The notes under the pieces: model-generated | What the model was told of the DNA's origin: nothing | What the model saw: only the letters and a program-made list of their open reading frames with translations | Databases searched by the model: none | Position numbers and translations under genes: made by a program | Shown here: in pieces, positions 25,269 to 40,827 of the stretch | Numbering within the stretch: position 1 is the stretch's first letter | Layout of the letters: every line of letters begins with the position of its first letter | NCBI GenBank assembly: GCA_022819855.1 | Contig: JAJEGN010000007.1 | Coordinates: 1 to 64,000 of the forward strand | Reading direction: 5' to 3' | Source of the DNA: Gammaproteobacteria bacterium | Lineage (GTDB): Bacteria > Pseudomonadota > Gammaproteobacteria > Steroidobacterales > Rariloculaceae | DNA length: 64,000 nt

Positions 25269-25297
25269 AAAAAGGCGGCGGGACCAAGCCCGCCGCC
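25269..25297 (-). terminator. Rho-independent terminator of the third TonB-dependent receptor gene
   Basis: A 9-bp stem (GGCGGCGGG at 25274-25282, complement at 25289-25297) with loop ACCAAG is flanked on the plus strand by AAAAA (25269-25273), which becomes a U-run after the hairpin on the minus strand. It lies 27 bases past the receptor stop and 10 bases past the convergent gene's stop. Confidence 0.78.
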
Positions 25298-25324
25298 ACA
25301 AAGGTCTCTGGATTCAGGATCGAA

Positions 25325-28300
25325 TCAGAAATCCATCGTCATACTGACGTAGAAACGCCGTCCGAGCGGATCGTAGGTGTTTCCGTTGCCGCCGCTGATG
25401 TGCTGGCAGTCCTGCGGGAACCATCCCGGACCATCCGGATCCGCGCCCAGACACGGGGGCTCCTCGTCGAGCAGGTTCTCGATCCCGAGGTTGACCCGGT
25501 ACCTGTCGGCAAACGTATAGCCGGCCGTCATCGCGAACAATTGATAGGTCGGACGGCTGTCGTAAATGCAATCCTCCTGCATTCGGCTTATACGGCAATC
25601 CTGGTCGTCCAGGCTCGGCCAGTACTGGTGCCGCAGCGATACGTTCCACGACCCCTGCGTGTAGCTGAACTGCGTGAATATCCGGTAGTCGTAGCGCTGG
25701 CATTGAATCTGCAGCGAGCAGTCGTTGTAACCGGCGTGGTTTTCCTCCGGGAGCTCGGGCCGATCCTGCGTGATCGCATTGAGATTGAAGTTCGCCACGG
25801 TATTCATGCTGAAAAAGCCCGGGCCGAGGTCTCTCTGCCAGTTGAGCTGCAGATCGACGCCTTCCATCACGGCCCGTCCCTCGTTCGAAAACGTCCGATC
25901 GGTGTTCCTTGGGCCACCGTCGGCCGGGTCCCTGTTGGCCTGCTGGCAGGCTGCGATATTCGGGTCCGCGGTCGGATTGAACTGCATGGACAGGCAGCGC
26001 TCGTAGACCGAGTCGGGGTGCTCGAGCGCGATCATGTCCTTGATCTCGATCTCGTACCAGTCGACCGTGAGCGTGAAGTTGTCATGGAAATCCATGACCA
26101 TACCGATCGTGAAGGTGTCGGCCTGCTCCTCCCGCAGATCCCGGTTGCCGAAGCTGTTCGACACGCCGGTATTGCCTCCGGTGGTCTGCGGCTGGTTGTC
26201 CGGGTTGTCGTAGTATTCGTACGCGCCCGACGTGCCCATCAGGGCACGGCAGATCGACTGCGCATGGGCGGCCTGCGCGGCATCCGGCGATGAGGCGCTG
26301 AAGTCCCACGGTACATTCAGGTTGGACGAGCAGAAGTCGTCGGTGCCGATACCGCCGAAAATCTGGGTACGCGTGATGAAGAGCTCACCCAGGTTCGGCG
26401 CGCGGAACGCGCGATTGAACCCGCCGCGGAATCGGTAGCGCGGCGTGATGCCCCAGTCGACCAGTGCCTTGTAGGTCTCGAGATTCGGCATGTTCTCCAT
26501 GCTCCAGTTCGAGACGCGCCCGCCGAGCTCGAAATTGACGTGCGAAAAGCCGGCAGGCCCGTTGCTGACCACCGGGACGAGCAGCTCGCCGTAAATCTCC
26601 GAAACGTCGAACTCGCCGTAGCTCTCTTCGTTCGGGTAGGTGCCCGCGATCGGATCGATGAAGTTCTGATTGTGGCTCAGGTTGTCCGGAGTGAAGTTGA
26701 AGCTGTTTTCGCGGTAGGTCCCGCCGAGCGCGTAGGCGAGAGGCCCGGCAGGCATCTCGATGAGATCGCCGACGATGTTGGCTTCGATGAGCGACTGGGT
26801 CATTTCCCGCTGGTTCTTCAGGGACGGCGCGATCATCTGCACGCAGTCCTGAGACGGAATGAACCGCTCGAAGATCGGCAGACCCGTGGTACAGCGCGAG
26901 TTGTTCTCGGCGAAGCCGTCGTTGACAGGCTCCGGATCGAAGATGGCGTTACGCCCGTAATTCGGAACCAGGTACAGGGCCCGCAACTGCGTGAGCCTGA
27001 CCGAACCGTTCTGGTTGACGATGTTGTCCGAGCGTCCCGTCGAGACCGTGATATCCCAGAAGTCGTTGCCGCTCGGCAGCTCGCCTTCGAGCCCCAGCGA
27101 GAAATTCATCGTCGTCGTCGTGTTCGTCGTCGAGCGTCCGGCGCCGATCGCTTCCCTGAGATAGTCCGGCGAACGGTTCCCCCAGAGAATGCGGTTGGGA
27201 TCCGGCCGGCTCATGAAGAGGTTGTAGACCTCCGCCGAGGTCGGCCAGGCCTCCGACATCGTGCAGCCGGGCAGACCGTCGAGCCAGGGCCTTTCCTGCG
27301 TCGGTTGAGCGTCGCATTCGACACCGAAGCGGCCGTCGATCGTATACGCCGAGTGCGTCATGTCGCCGGCATCCGCAATGCCGTTCCCGTTCACGTCGAT
27401 CAGCGAATCCGGAATGTCGTAAACGCTGCGATCCGGCGAGTTGCCCGGGAAGAGCGGCTGGTTGTTGCCGCGGTAGACCTCGTTGCCGAACGGTATCGCG
27501 GCGGCCCACTGGTTGATGTTGGCGGCCGTGTTGCCGAGGCTGGACTCGGTCTGGGTGCGCGTGAACTGGGCCTGCGCCGTCACCCTGACGTTATCGGTGA
27601 CCTCGAACTGACCGTTGCCGAACGCCGAGAGCCGCTCGAGCGGCGAGGACGACCATCGGTAGAAATTATTCTCCTTGATGGCGCCGCTCGGGTGGCGAAC
27701 GAATACCGGCAGGCCTGCATAGTTGCCCCAGTGATCGCCGCCCGAGCCGGGTACGCTCGGGTCGTATACCGGGCCATTGAAGCGGTAGCCGCCAGGCGCG
27801 CGCGCGGGGCTCCAGTTCTGGGAACCGAAACCGTGGCCCGTGTAAAAGGTGCCGTCGTCATTGACGCGGAAATTCGTGGCGTCGACATTGTTCTGGATCG
27901 TGCCCGGCGGCAGTTCGTCGAAAATCTCGTCGACGCCGACCGCCGTACCCAACGGGGTCTGGTCGACCCAGCCGTCTCTTGCGGCCATTTCCGCCCGGTT
28001 TTGCGCCGGAAAGTTGTTACTGTAGCCGGGAGGGTTGGGAACGCCGTTGGAGAATGCCGCTTCGTTCCTGAGCCAGGGTGAGCTTCCCCAGACGAACGTG
28101 CCACCCCCCACGTTCGGGTTGGCGAAGTCCGCGACGCGCCAGTCGCGTTGCCACTCGCGCTGCAGCGACCGGGTGGCGCGTTCGACGCCGAGCATCACGT
28201 TGCCGCGGTCGTTCGCGACGTTGGCGCCGATAAGGCCGGAGACCGTAACCTCCTGGTTGCCGCCATGCTGCGTATCGCCGAAGCGGATATCGACGCTGGC

Positions 28301-28927
28301 GCCCTCGAAGTCGTCCTTGAGGATGAAGTTGACGACGCCGCCGACGGCGTCGGCGCCGTACACGGCCGAGGCGCCGCCCGAGATGACCTCGACGCGCGAT
28401 ATTGCGGACGCGGGAATCGAGTTGGTATCGACGATCATGGTCGGATCGACCGGCATGGCGCGGCGACCGTTGATCAGGACGAGGTTGCGGTTCGGGCCGA
28501 GGCCGCGCAGGCTGACCGTCGATACGCCAACGGTGTTCGTGGCCGTTTGCTGAACGTCGGTCGTCGTGAACTGGGTGACGGCGGGCACGAACTGCGGCAG
28601 CCGGTTCAGGACCGTCTCTACGCCGATCGACGACGTATTGTCGAAAAGTTGCTCATCGACAGTCTGGATCGGAGCGTTCGCCGTGAAGTCCTGGCGGCGG
28701 ATGCGCGAGCCCGTGACGGTGACCTCCTCGAGCACGGCGTCGTCATCCTGCGCCACCGCGGGCGTCATTGGCGTGACAGCCAGCGCCATGCCCATGATCG
28801 CTCCGCCCGAGGCCGAGAGAATTGCGGGTTTGAGTCCTGCCGATGACGGATTGCGAAGCGCGTCGGCAATCCCCATGGACAATGCGTGCAAGCGCGGGCG
28901 GCGGCCCGCTCCGGTCGTTCTCTTCAT
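25325..28927 (-). CDS. TonB-dependent outer-membrane receptor, paralogue 3
   Basis: The gene encodes 1200 residues. The start at 28927 (MKRTTGAGRRPRLHALS) was chosen because AGGGGA lies 7 bases upstream and the leader then matches paralogue 1; a longer frame to 29053 lacks such a site. The plug begins at 'LEEVTVTGSRIRRQDFTANAP' and has the same RGLGPNRN and SGGASAVYGADAVGGVVN motifs as its paralogues. The barrel is closest to paralogue 2: both share the 'SLIDVNGNGIADAGD' loop and end MTMDF, while the leader is closest to paralogue 1. This mosaic suggests recombination among the three. It imports or binds an unidentified ligand. The gene faces the QW-motif gene B, with a hairpin between. Confidence 0.93.
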   Translation of the reverse strand: MKRTTGAGRRPRLHALSMGIADALRNPSSAGLKPAILSASGGAIMGMALAVTPMTPAVAQDDDAVLEEVTVTGSRIRRQDFTANAPIQTVDEQLFDNTSSIGVETVLNRLPQFVPAVTQFTTTDVQQTATNTVGVSTVSLRGLGPNRNLVLINGRRAMPVDPTMIVDTNSIPASAISRVEVISGGASAVYGADAVGGVVNFILKDDFEGASVDIRFGDTQHGGNQEVTVSGLIGANVANDRGNVMLGVERATRSLQREWQRDWRVADFANPNVGGGTFVWGSSPWLRNEAAFSNGVPNPPGYSNNFPAQNRAEMAARDGWVDQTPLGTAVGVDEIFDELPPGTIQNNVDATNFRVNDDGTFYTGHGFGSQNWSPARAPGGYRFNGPVYDPSVPGSGGDHWGNYAGLPVFVRHPSGAIKENNFYRWSSSPLERLSAFGNGQFEVTDNVRVTAQAQFTRTQTESSLGNTAANINQWAAAIPFGNEVYRGNNQPLFPGNSPDRSVYDIPDSLIDVNGNGIADAGDMTHSAYTIDGRFGVECDAQPTQERPWLDGLPGCTMSEAWPTSAEVYNLFMSRPDPNRILWGNRSPDYLREAIGAGRSTTNTTTTMNFSLGLEGELPSGNDFWDITVSTGRSDNIVNQNGSVRLTQLRALYLVPNYGRNAIFDPEPVNDGFAENNSRCTTGLPIFERFIPSQDCVQMIAPSLKNQREMTQSLIEANIVGDLIEMPAGPLAYALGGTYRENSFNFTPDNLSHNQNFIDPIAGTYPNEESYGEFDVSEIYGELLVPVVSNGPAGFSHVNFELGGRVSNWSMENMPNLETYKALVDWGITPRYRFRGGFNRAFRAPNLGELFITRTQIFGGIGTDDFCSSNLNVPWDFSASSPDAAQAAHAQSICRALMGTSGAYEYYDNPDNQPQTTGGNTGVSNSFGNRDLREEQADTFTIGMVMDFHDNFTLTVDWYEIEIKDMIALEHPDSVYERCLSMQFNPTADPNIAACQQANRDPADGGPRNTDRTFSNEGRAVMEGVDLQLNWQRDLGPGFFSMNTVANFNLNAITQDRPELPEENHAGYNDCSLQIQCQRYDYRIFTQFSYTQGSWNVSLRHQYWPSLDDQDCRISRMQEDCIYDSRPTYQLFAMTAGYTFADRYRVNLGIENLLDEEPPCLGADPDGPGWFPQDCQHISGGNGNTYDPLGRRFYVSMTMDF

Positions 28928-29299
28928 GAGCTGTCCCCTGGTCAGATCTGTACTGGTCCCCAAACGCCGGCTGCTACGCTTGAGAATTTCTGCAAGCCAG
29001 CGCCGTTCTTGTTGTGGCGTCCCGAATATACACACTGCGAAAGGTTGCGCCAAGCACTAACGCCAGCTATGTGGAAAAAATTCGAAATACGGGACTGTTG
29101 CAATTGTGCAACCGCGTTCCGGCAAGCCGATCGGCTTGCCCGATGAAGCCTCGATGAAGGTTTCCTGAGGCGCCGTACGGCGTGCACGGACACCGGCACG
29201 GGCGGCTGTGAAATCCGCCCTGGCGACCCTTCGACCGGTGCCGGCAGCCTGCGGGAACGCTCCGCGAATGCTTCGGCGCCCATCGGCGCGTAATTCCGG
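28928..29299. other. Intergenic region upstream of receptor 3 with a 16-bp palindrome
   Basis: These 372 bases hold no supported gene. GTTGCA-ATTG-TGCAAC at 29097-29112 is a near-perfect palindrome about 170 bases upstream of the receptor start and could be an operator. A -10-like TATATT lies near 29028-29035 on the minus strand. GGGCGG and CCGCCC (29200-29220) could form a hairpin after the small exported-protein gene upstream. Confidence 0.4.
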
Positions 29300-29920
29300 C
29301 TAGTCGTCCCCGATCGTCAACGAGTACAGATGTCTGAGCGCATCGAGAAACTCTTCGTCCTCGCGCGCGAGCTGCTCCATCTCCTCGCGCATCTGCTGGC
29401 GCTTGTAGTGCGCTTCGCCGCGGAACACGCCGGTCGGCATCGAGAACGCGGAACCCTGGAGCAGACGGACTGTCTCGTAGGCGATGTTCTCTTCCGTCGC
29501 GTGCCAGAAGTTGGGCTGGCAGAAGCGCGTGAGCATTCTCGAGCCCGTAAACGCGATCTCCTCGCAGTGAATATCGAACTCGTCGTTGCTGTTGATCTCA
29601 TTGAACCGATCGTAGACGGCCTCTTCGGCGAGTTCGATCTGGATTCGCAGCGCTCCCGGCGTCTGGCCGCGTACGATGACTTCCTCGGTCATGCCGGCGG
29701 CTTCGGGACCCATGATGTCGGCCAGGTCCGCAGAGTCGATGGCCGTCGCCTGGACTTCGGCCTCGGCCGGTGCTGCGGCTTCGATCGGTGCGACCCGCAC
29801 GTCAATTTCGGTCAGGCCGCCCGTCTGGGCTGCTGCGATCGTGCCGACCAGGCCGGCGGCGCCGACAGTCATCGCGAATCCCGCTTGCCGTGCCGCGACG
29901 GTCACGCTTCGTAGCCTCAT
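29300..29920 (-). CDS. Small exported protein with receptor-plug-like EEVIVRG motif, unknown function
   Basis: The gene encodes 206 residues. The ATG at 29920 is chosen because GGGAGG lies 9 bases upstream; an earlier TTG at 29941 has no such site. Residues about 10-33 are a Sec signal ending AAAQT. 'MTEEVIVRGQ' near 80 copies the start of TonB-receptor plugs. It is followed by 'LRIQIELAEEAVYDRFNEINSNDEFDIHCE' (helix, then Asp/Glu motif) and 'FTGSRMLTRFCQPNFW', a pattern I associate with a common but uncharacterised exported family of gammaproteobacteria. Two cysteines in the mature part could pair. The last 40 residues are a charged helix. It lies upstream of receptor 3 and just downstream of the GltD-like gene on the same strand. 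Confidence 0.65.
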   Translation of the reverse strand: MRLRSVTVAARQAGFAMTVGAAGLVGTIAAAQTGGLTEIDVRVAPIEAAAPAEAEVQATAIDSADLADIMGPEAAGMTEEVIVRGQTPGALRIQIELAEEAVYDRFNEINSNDEFDIHCEEIAFTGSRMLTRFCQPNFWHATEENIAYETVRLLQGSAFSMPTGVFRGEAHYKRQQMREEMEQLAREDEEFLDALRHLYSLTIGDD

Positions 29921-29954
29921 CCGGAAGCCTCCCAAAAACAACGCGTCCCTGCGA

Positions 29955-31786
29955 TCACACCTCGACGCGCTTGCTCACATCGCAGGCACGCTCGACGTTG
30001 CGCGTGACCTTCTGGATCGAGATGCATTCCACGGGGCAGACCTTTTCGCAGCGGCCGCAGCGCGTGCACTCGTCCTGATCGATGTAGAGCAGGTTGTAGT
30101 GATGCGGCGTTCGGTCCGCCGCGTCCTCGTAGCCGACGATGCGGCCGTCGGCATCATACTCCAGATCGTCGACGCGCACGATACAGTTGTCGTGCGGCTT
30201 GACCTCCAGACATTTCTCGCAATAGATGCAGATGTCGTTGTCGATCTCGAACTTGAAGTGGCACAGGTAGCAGCGCATCGTCTCGCGGTTGGCAAGCGCC
30301 GGCGTGTAACCCGTCTCGACCTCGGCCTTCAGTGAGCGTTCGACGAGCGGGATCGTCGGAATCGGCTGGCGCGGAATGTCGTCCATCTCCGGAACGCGCC
30401 CGGTCTCGGTGGAGCCGCCCGTAATTTCCGCGACATCGAGCACGCGCAGCTCGCCCATGAGGAACTCGTCGACAGCGCGTGCGCATTGCTTCGCGTGGCC
30501 GATTGCCTCGATCAGCGTCGACGCGCCGATCGAATAGTCGCCGGCGAGAAAAAGTCCGGGCAGATCGGTAGCAACGGGCGATCCACGCCTGATCCAGCCA
30601 TTCTCGTCCAACACCTTCGGTGCGACCGCGTCGCCGAGCCACGACGTGTCCTGCCACTGGCCCGTGGCGAGCAGGATCGTGTCGGCGCCGACATCGAATT
30701 CGCTGCCGTCGATCGCTACGGGCCGCCTGCGGCCGCTCGAATCGGGCTCCCCGAGTTCGTTTCGGATGAAGCGCATCTTCTCGATGGCCCCGGCGCCGTT
30801 GCCGAGATAGGCCGTCGGACCGACCATGAGCTCGAGCGGTATCTGCTCGTGAATGAGCTCATCGATCTCGTCCTTCGTGACCGACATCTCCTCCCGGGAA
30901 CGCCGGTAGTAGACGCTCGCTTCGGTATCGAGGCGCAACGCCGTGCGCGCGCAGTCCATCGCAGTGAACCCGCCGCCGATCACGATGACACGCCGGCCGA
31001 GCTCCGACTCCCCCGTTTCGTTCGCCTCGAGCAGGAAATCGAGCCCGTGCCGTATGCCGCCAAGATCCTTGCCGGGCAGATCGATGATGTTGGGGTCGAG
31101 CGTTCCGGCCGCGATGACGACCGCGTCGTACGACTGCATGAGTTCTTCGATCGTCGTGTCGACACCAATGTCCTGGTTGCAGAGAATCTCGACACCGAGG
31201 CGGCGGATCTGCTCGATCTCGTTGTCGATGATGTCGCGCGGCAGGCGGAACTCGGGAATGCCCTGGTTCATCATGCCGCCCGGCAACGAGTACTTCTCGA
31301 ACACGGTCGGTTTGTGGCCGTAGAGTGCGAGTTCCCGCGCGGCAGTCAGCCCCGCGCAACCGCCGCCGACGATGGCGATCGTCTTGCCGGTCTCCGTATA
31401 CAAGGGATCGAGGATCACGAGCTTGCCGCTGCCGAGATCGGACGCAGCACGCTTGGAGAAGCAGATCGCCACGGGCTCACCCAGGCCTTCGCGGCCGTGC
31501 CGGCAGACGTCCTCGCATGGCCGCGAACAGACGCGCCCGAGCACGCCCGGAAACACGTTGTCGACGAGGTTGATGAAATAGGCTTCGTCGTAGTTGCCCT
31601 TGTGGATCTCGCCGAGGTAGTCCGGAATTCGCGTGTGCGCAGGACAGGCGGCCTGGCAGGGGATGTTCGTGTCGAGCCAGTCCATGTCCTTGGGCTGGTT
31701 CGCGAAACCGTCCTCGCGCGACAGGGAGAAGTGCGGGAAGCGGTTCGGGCCGGGGCCGATCTCGATCGGCCGGGGTTTGGCGGCCA

Positions 31787-31787
<1 letters not shown>
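29955..31787 (-). CDS. GltD-like FAD/NAD(P) oxidoreductase with extra 4Fe-4S ferredoxin domain
   Basis: The gene encodes 610 residues. The N-terminal Fe-S region ('NIPCQAACPAHTRIPDY', 'CSRPCEDVCRHG') leads to an FAD Rossmann motif ('IAIVGGGCAGLTAARE') and a second dinucleotide motif ('VIVIGGGFTAMDCARTA'), the layout of glutamate synthase small subunits and NfnB. The C-terminus adds 'CIYCEKC' and 'CTRCGRCEKVCP', ferredoxin-type clusters absent from plain GltD. The ATG overlaps the upstream oxidoreductase stop as TGATG, sharing one base, so the two are translationally coupled. It probably moves electrons between NAD(P)H and the pyruvate oxidoreductase's ferredoxin or flavodoxin. A long in-frame extension to 32429 lies inside the neighbouring gene and is rejected. 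No GltB is nearby, so glutamate synthesis is unlikely. Confidence 0.85.
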
Positions 31788-35398
<3,611 letters not shown>

Positions 35399-35623
35399 CG
35401 TGGTACCTCGCTGCCGTAGATCGAGCTCCGGCCAGGCCAGGCTTCGTGGCGGCGCGAAGTCGCGCGGCGGCCTGCTTCTCCGGCTGGCTCGCGGACCATT
35501 CTAGCAGCATCGGTAGCGAGCACAGGTTCCGGCGCGAACGCGGCTTGCGGCGTCAGCGGTATGGCTCGCGCCGCGCCAGCGGTGGTAAAGTTCCGCTTTC
35601 GGAAATCACCTTCCCTCGCGGCC

Positions 35624-36001
35624 ATGACCGAACTGCGATACACGGACGATCACGAGTGGCTGCGTCACGAGGACGACGGCACCGTCACGATCGGGATCAC
35701 GGAGTACGCCCAGGAGCAGCTCGGCGACATCGTCTTCGTCGAACTGCCGGAAACGGGCGCCCGGGTGGCCGAAGGCGACGAGGCCTGCGTCATTGAGTCG
35801 GTCAAGTCGGCAGCGGACATCAGGATGCCGCTGAGCGGCGAGGTGGTGGCGGTCAACGAGGAGCTGGCGGACACGCCCGAGACCGTCAATGCGGATCCGC
35901 TTGGAGCGGGCTGGTTTATCAGGATCCGGCCCGACGCGCCCTATGAGCCTGAGGCGTTGCTCGATCGGACGGCATACGATGAGCTGATCGGCACGCTGTA
36001 G
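35624..36001 (+). CDS. gcvH: Glycine cleavage system H protein
   Basis: The gene encodes 125 residues, the usual length. It carries aminomethyl groups on a lipoyl arm between the P and T proteins. Lys61 in 'VIESVKSAADIRMP' is the lipoylation site in its canonical context. The N-terminal 'YTDDHEWLRHEDDGTVTIGITEYAQ' is the family hallmark. The ATG at 35624 is preferred over longer in-frame starts because it gives the standard N-terminus (MTELRYTDDHEW). The gene starts a three-gene operon with gcvP and gcvT. I see no glycine riboswitch in the 225 bases upstream, only a small TTCCG-CTTT-CGGAA hairpin at 35591-35604. Confidence 0.95.
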   Translation: MTELRYTDDHEWLRHEDDGTVTIGITEYAQEQLGDIVFVELPETGARVAEGDEACVIESVKSAADIRMPLSGEVVAVNEELADTPETVNADPLGAGWFIRIRPDAPYEPEALLDRTAYDELIGTL

Positions 36002-36016
36002 ACCGCTGCAACGACC

Positions 36017-38922
<2,906 letters not shown>

Positions 38923-38926
<4 letters not shown>

Positions 38927-40044
38927 CCGAGCCGCTGCACACTCCGCTCCATGCGCTGCACGTAGAGCTCGGCGCACGGATGGCGCCGTTCGCGGGCTAC
39001 TCGATGCCCATTCAGTACAGGTCGGGGATCATCCGGGAGCACACGCACACGCGCACTGGCGCCGGCCTCTTCGATGTCTCGCACATGGGCCAGTTGCGGC
39101 TTGCCGGCGCCGGCGCGGCCGCGGCGCTCGAGACGCTGACGCCGGCCGATGTCGTCGGTCTGCCGGACGGCCGGCAGCGCTATGCCCTGTTGACGAACGA
39201 CGCCGGCGGCGTGCGCGATGACTTCATGGTTGCCCGGCTCGGCGAACATCTCCTGGTCGTCGTCAACGCCGCATGCAAGCAGGATGACGTCGAACACCTG
39301 TACGCACACATCGGCGAGCGCTGCTCGATCGAAGTCCTCGACGACCGGGCGCTGCTCGCGCTGCAGGGACCGGCTGCCGCCCGCGTCCTCGCGCGTCTGG
39401 CGCCCGAAACGGCGGCGCTCGGGTTCATGCAGGTCGCGCGAATGAGTCTGGCGGGAAGCGAATGCGTCGTAAGCCGGTCCGGCTATACGGGCGAGGACGG
39501 CTTCGAGATATCGGTTCCGGCGGACCGGGCCGAATCGCTTGCCCGCGATCTGCTCGGATACGACGAGGTCGAGCCGGTCGGCCTCGGCGCCCGCGATTCA
39601 CTCAGGCTCGAGGCGGGCCTTTGCCTGTACGGCCAGGATCTCGATACGAGCACGACGCCGGTCGAAGCCGGGCTGACATGGACGGTGGCAAAGTCGAGGC
39701 GCGCCATCGGCGCGCGGGCGGGAGGCTATCCGGGAGCGGGCGTCATCGACCGCGAACTCGCGGCCGGAGCGGCACGGCGCCGAGTGGCTCTGCTGCCCCG
39801 ATCGCGCGTCCCCTTGCGGGGCGGCGCCGCGCTGCACGGGCCCGATGGAGCGATCGCGGGGCAGGTGACGAGCGGCGGTTTCGGCCCGACGCTCGGGGCG
39901 CCCGTCGCGATGGGCTATGTGGAAACCGGGCTCGCGCGAGCCGGCACGATGCTGTCAGCCGCCGTGCGCGGCAAGACGCTCCCGGTCGAAGTCGCGAAGC
40001 TGCCGGTCGTGCCGCACGGCTATGTGCGCGGCACGACCGGCTGA
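38923..40044 (+). CDS. gcvT: Aminomethyltransferase, glycine cleavage T protein
   Basis: The gene encodes 373 residues. It transfers the methylene from aminomethyl-lipoyl-GcvH to tetrahydrofolate and releases ammonia. '[26 protein letters not shown]' (N-terminal) and '[12 protein letters not shown]' are family signatures, and '[13 protein letters not shown]' is typical of the folate-binding region. No ATG suits the N-terminus: the TTG at 38923, overlapping the gcvP stop as TTGA, gives the expected start. This implies translational coupling with a weak codon. An upstream ATG at 38875 lies deep inside gcvP. The order H-P-T differs from the frequent T-H-P. A strong bidirectional hairpin ends the operon. 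Confidence 0.93.
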
Positions 40045-40047
40045 ACG

Positions 40048-40089
40048 AATAACCGTTCCGGCAGGGGCATTCCGCCCTGCCGTGTTATT
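40048..40089. terminator. Bidirectional terminator between gcvT and the lectin-like gene
   Basis: CGGCAGGG (40059-40066) pairs with CCCTGCCG (40075-40082). The outer arms AATAAC (40048-40053) and GTTATT (40084-40089) extend the stem. The outer AT-rich arms act as short U-runs in either direction, fitting the convergent genes that end at 40044 and 40096. Confidence 0.65.
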
Positions 40090-40095
40090 CAGGGC

Positions 40096-40740
40096 TTATT
40101 GCGGCAGCGCGAAGCAGTAGAACAGGCCGTCGCCACCCGTGCTGACCAGCGCCGCCTGGCTGCAGCCGCGGGAGTCGTGCGCCGAGCCCCAGGCGGCGTA
40201 GTCGTGATGGCCTACCCTCGCCTTGTTGCCTTCCTCGTCGCTGCTGCTCGTCCAGTTGCTGCAGGTCATGTCCTCGCCGGCCGGATACGCGGTACCGTCG
40301 GGCTGCGATCCGGTCAGGATGTCATGCCGGTTCGGCGAAGTTCCGCTGCCCGGAATCACGTTGCCGTTCTGGTCACGACCGGTGTAGCTGCTCAGGCGAT
40401 GCATCATGCTGTGCAGCGCATCGACATTGGGCGCGATCTGGTTGCCGTTGGCGTTGAACCACGGACCCGTGCCGATCCGGTCGCGTGCGTTGACGGCGTC
40501 GGGACCCTGCGTGCTCAGATAGGCGCGCCAGGTGAGGTGGCCCTGATCGACACTTTCGGCGAGGTTCTGGCAGATGGCGTCGGCGCCTTCGAGTCCCCCG
40601 AGGTCGCCGCCGTTGCCGGAGCCGGAACTCGTGATGAAGAAAGACATCGGCCCGGTTGGCGGCTGCGTCAGCGCCGCGCCCGCGCCGAGGACGCCGCAGG
40701 CGGCCAGGATCAGCGTTACGATTCTCGTCTTGTTGTGCAT
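40096..40740 (-). CDS. Exported lectin-like (C-type-lectin-fold) protein
   Basis: The gene encodes 214 residues. A Sec signal (about residues 5-24) ends near ALTQP. The mature part starts 'MSFFITSSGSGNGGDLGGLEGADAICQNLAE' and contains 'WRAYLST', 'RIGTGPWFNANG', 'HDILTGSQPDG', 'TCSNWTSSS', 'GHHDYAAW' and a terminal 'GGDGLFYCFAL'. The spacing of Gly, Trp and Cys matches the exported proteins usually annotated as lectin, with a C-type-lectin/endostatin-like fold. It probably binds a carbohydrate or other surface ligand outside the cell. It is convergent with gcvT and 87 bases downstream of the ThDP enzyme gene on the same strand. The fold call rests on the pattern; no ligand can be named. Confidence 0.7.
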   Translation of the reverse strand: MHNKTRIVTLILAACGVLGAGAALTQPPTGPMSFFITSSGSGNGGDLGGLEGADAICQNLAESVDQGHLTWRAYLSTQGPDAVNARDRIGTGPWFNANGNQIAPNVDALHSMMHRLSSYTGRDQNGNVIPGSGTSPNRHDILTGSQPDGTAYPAGEDMTCSNWTSSSDEEGNKARVGHHDYAAWGSAHDSRGCSQAALVSTGGDGLFYCFALPQ

Positions 40741-40827
40741 CGTTGTTGACCGTGTTGTTTTGACGGGTGACCGAATATAGATGAACGACGCGCCGATTAC
40801 ACCTCGGACCGCCCGCCCGCTGCGGAT

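Noticed and set aside
26540..28081. Plus-strand open frame opposite receptor 3
   Set aside because: Antisense shadow similar to the one opposite receptor 2, as expected from paralogous sense genes.
35399..35623. Possible glycine riboswitch before gcvH
   Set aside because: I could not find the paired conserved cores of the glycine aptamer; only a small hairpin is visible.
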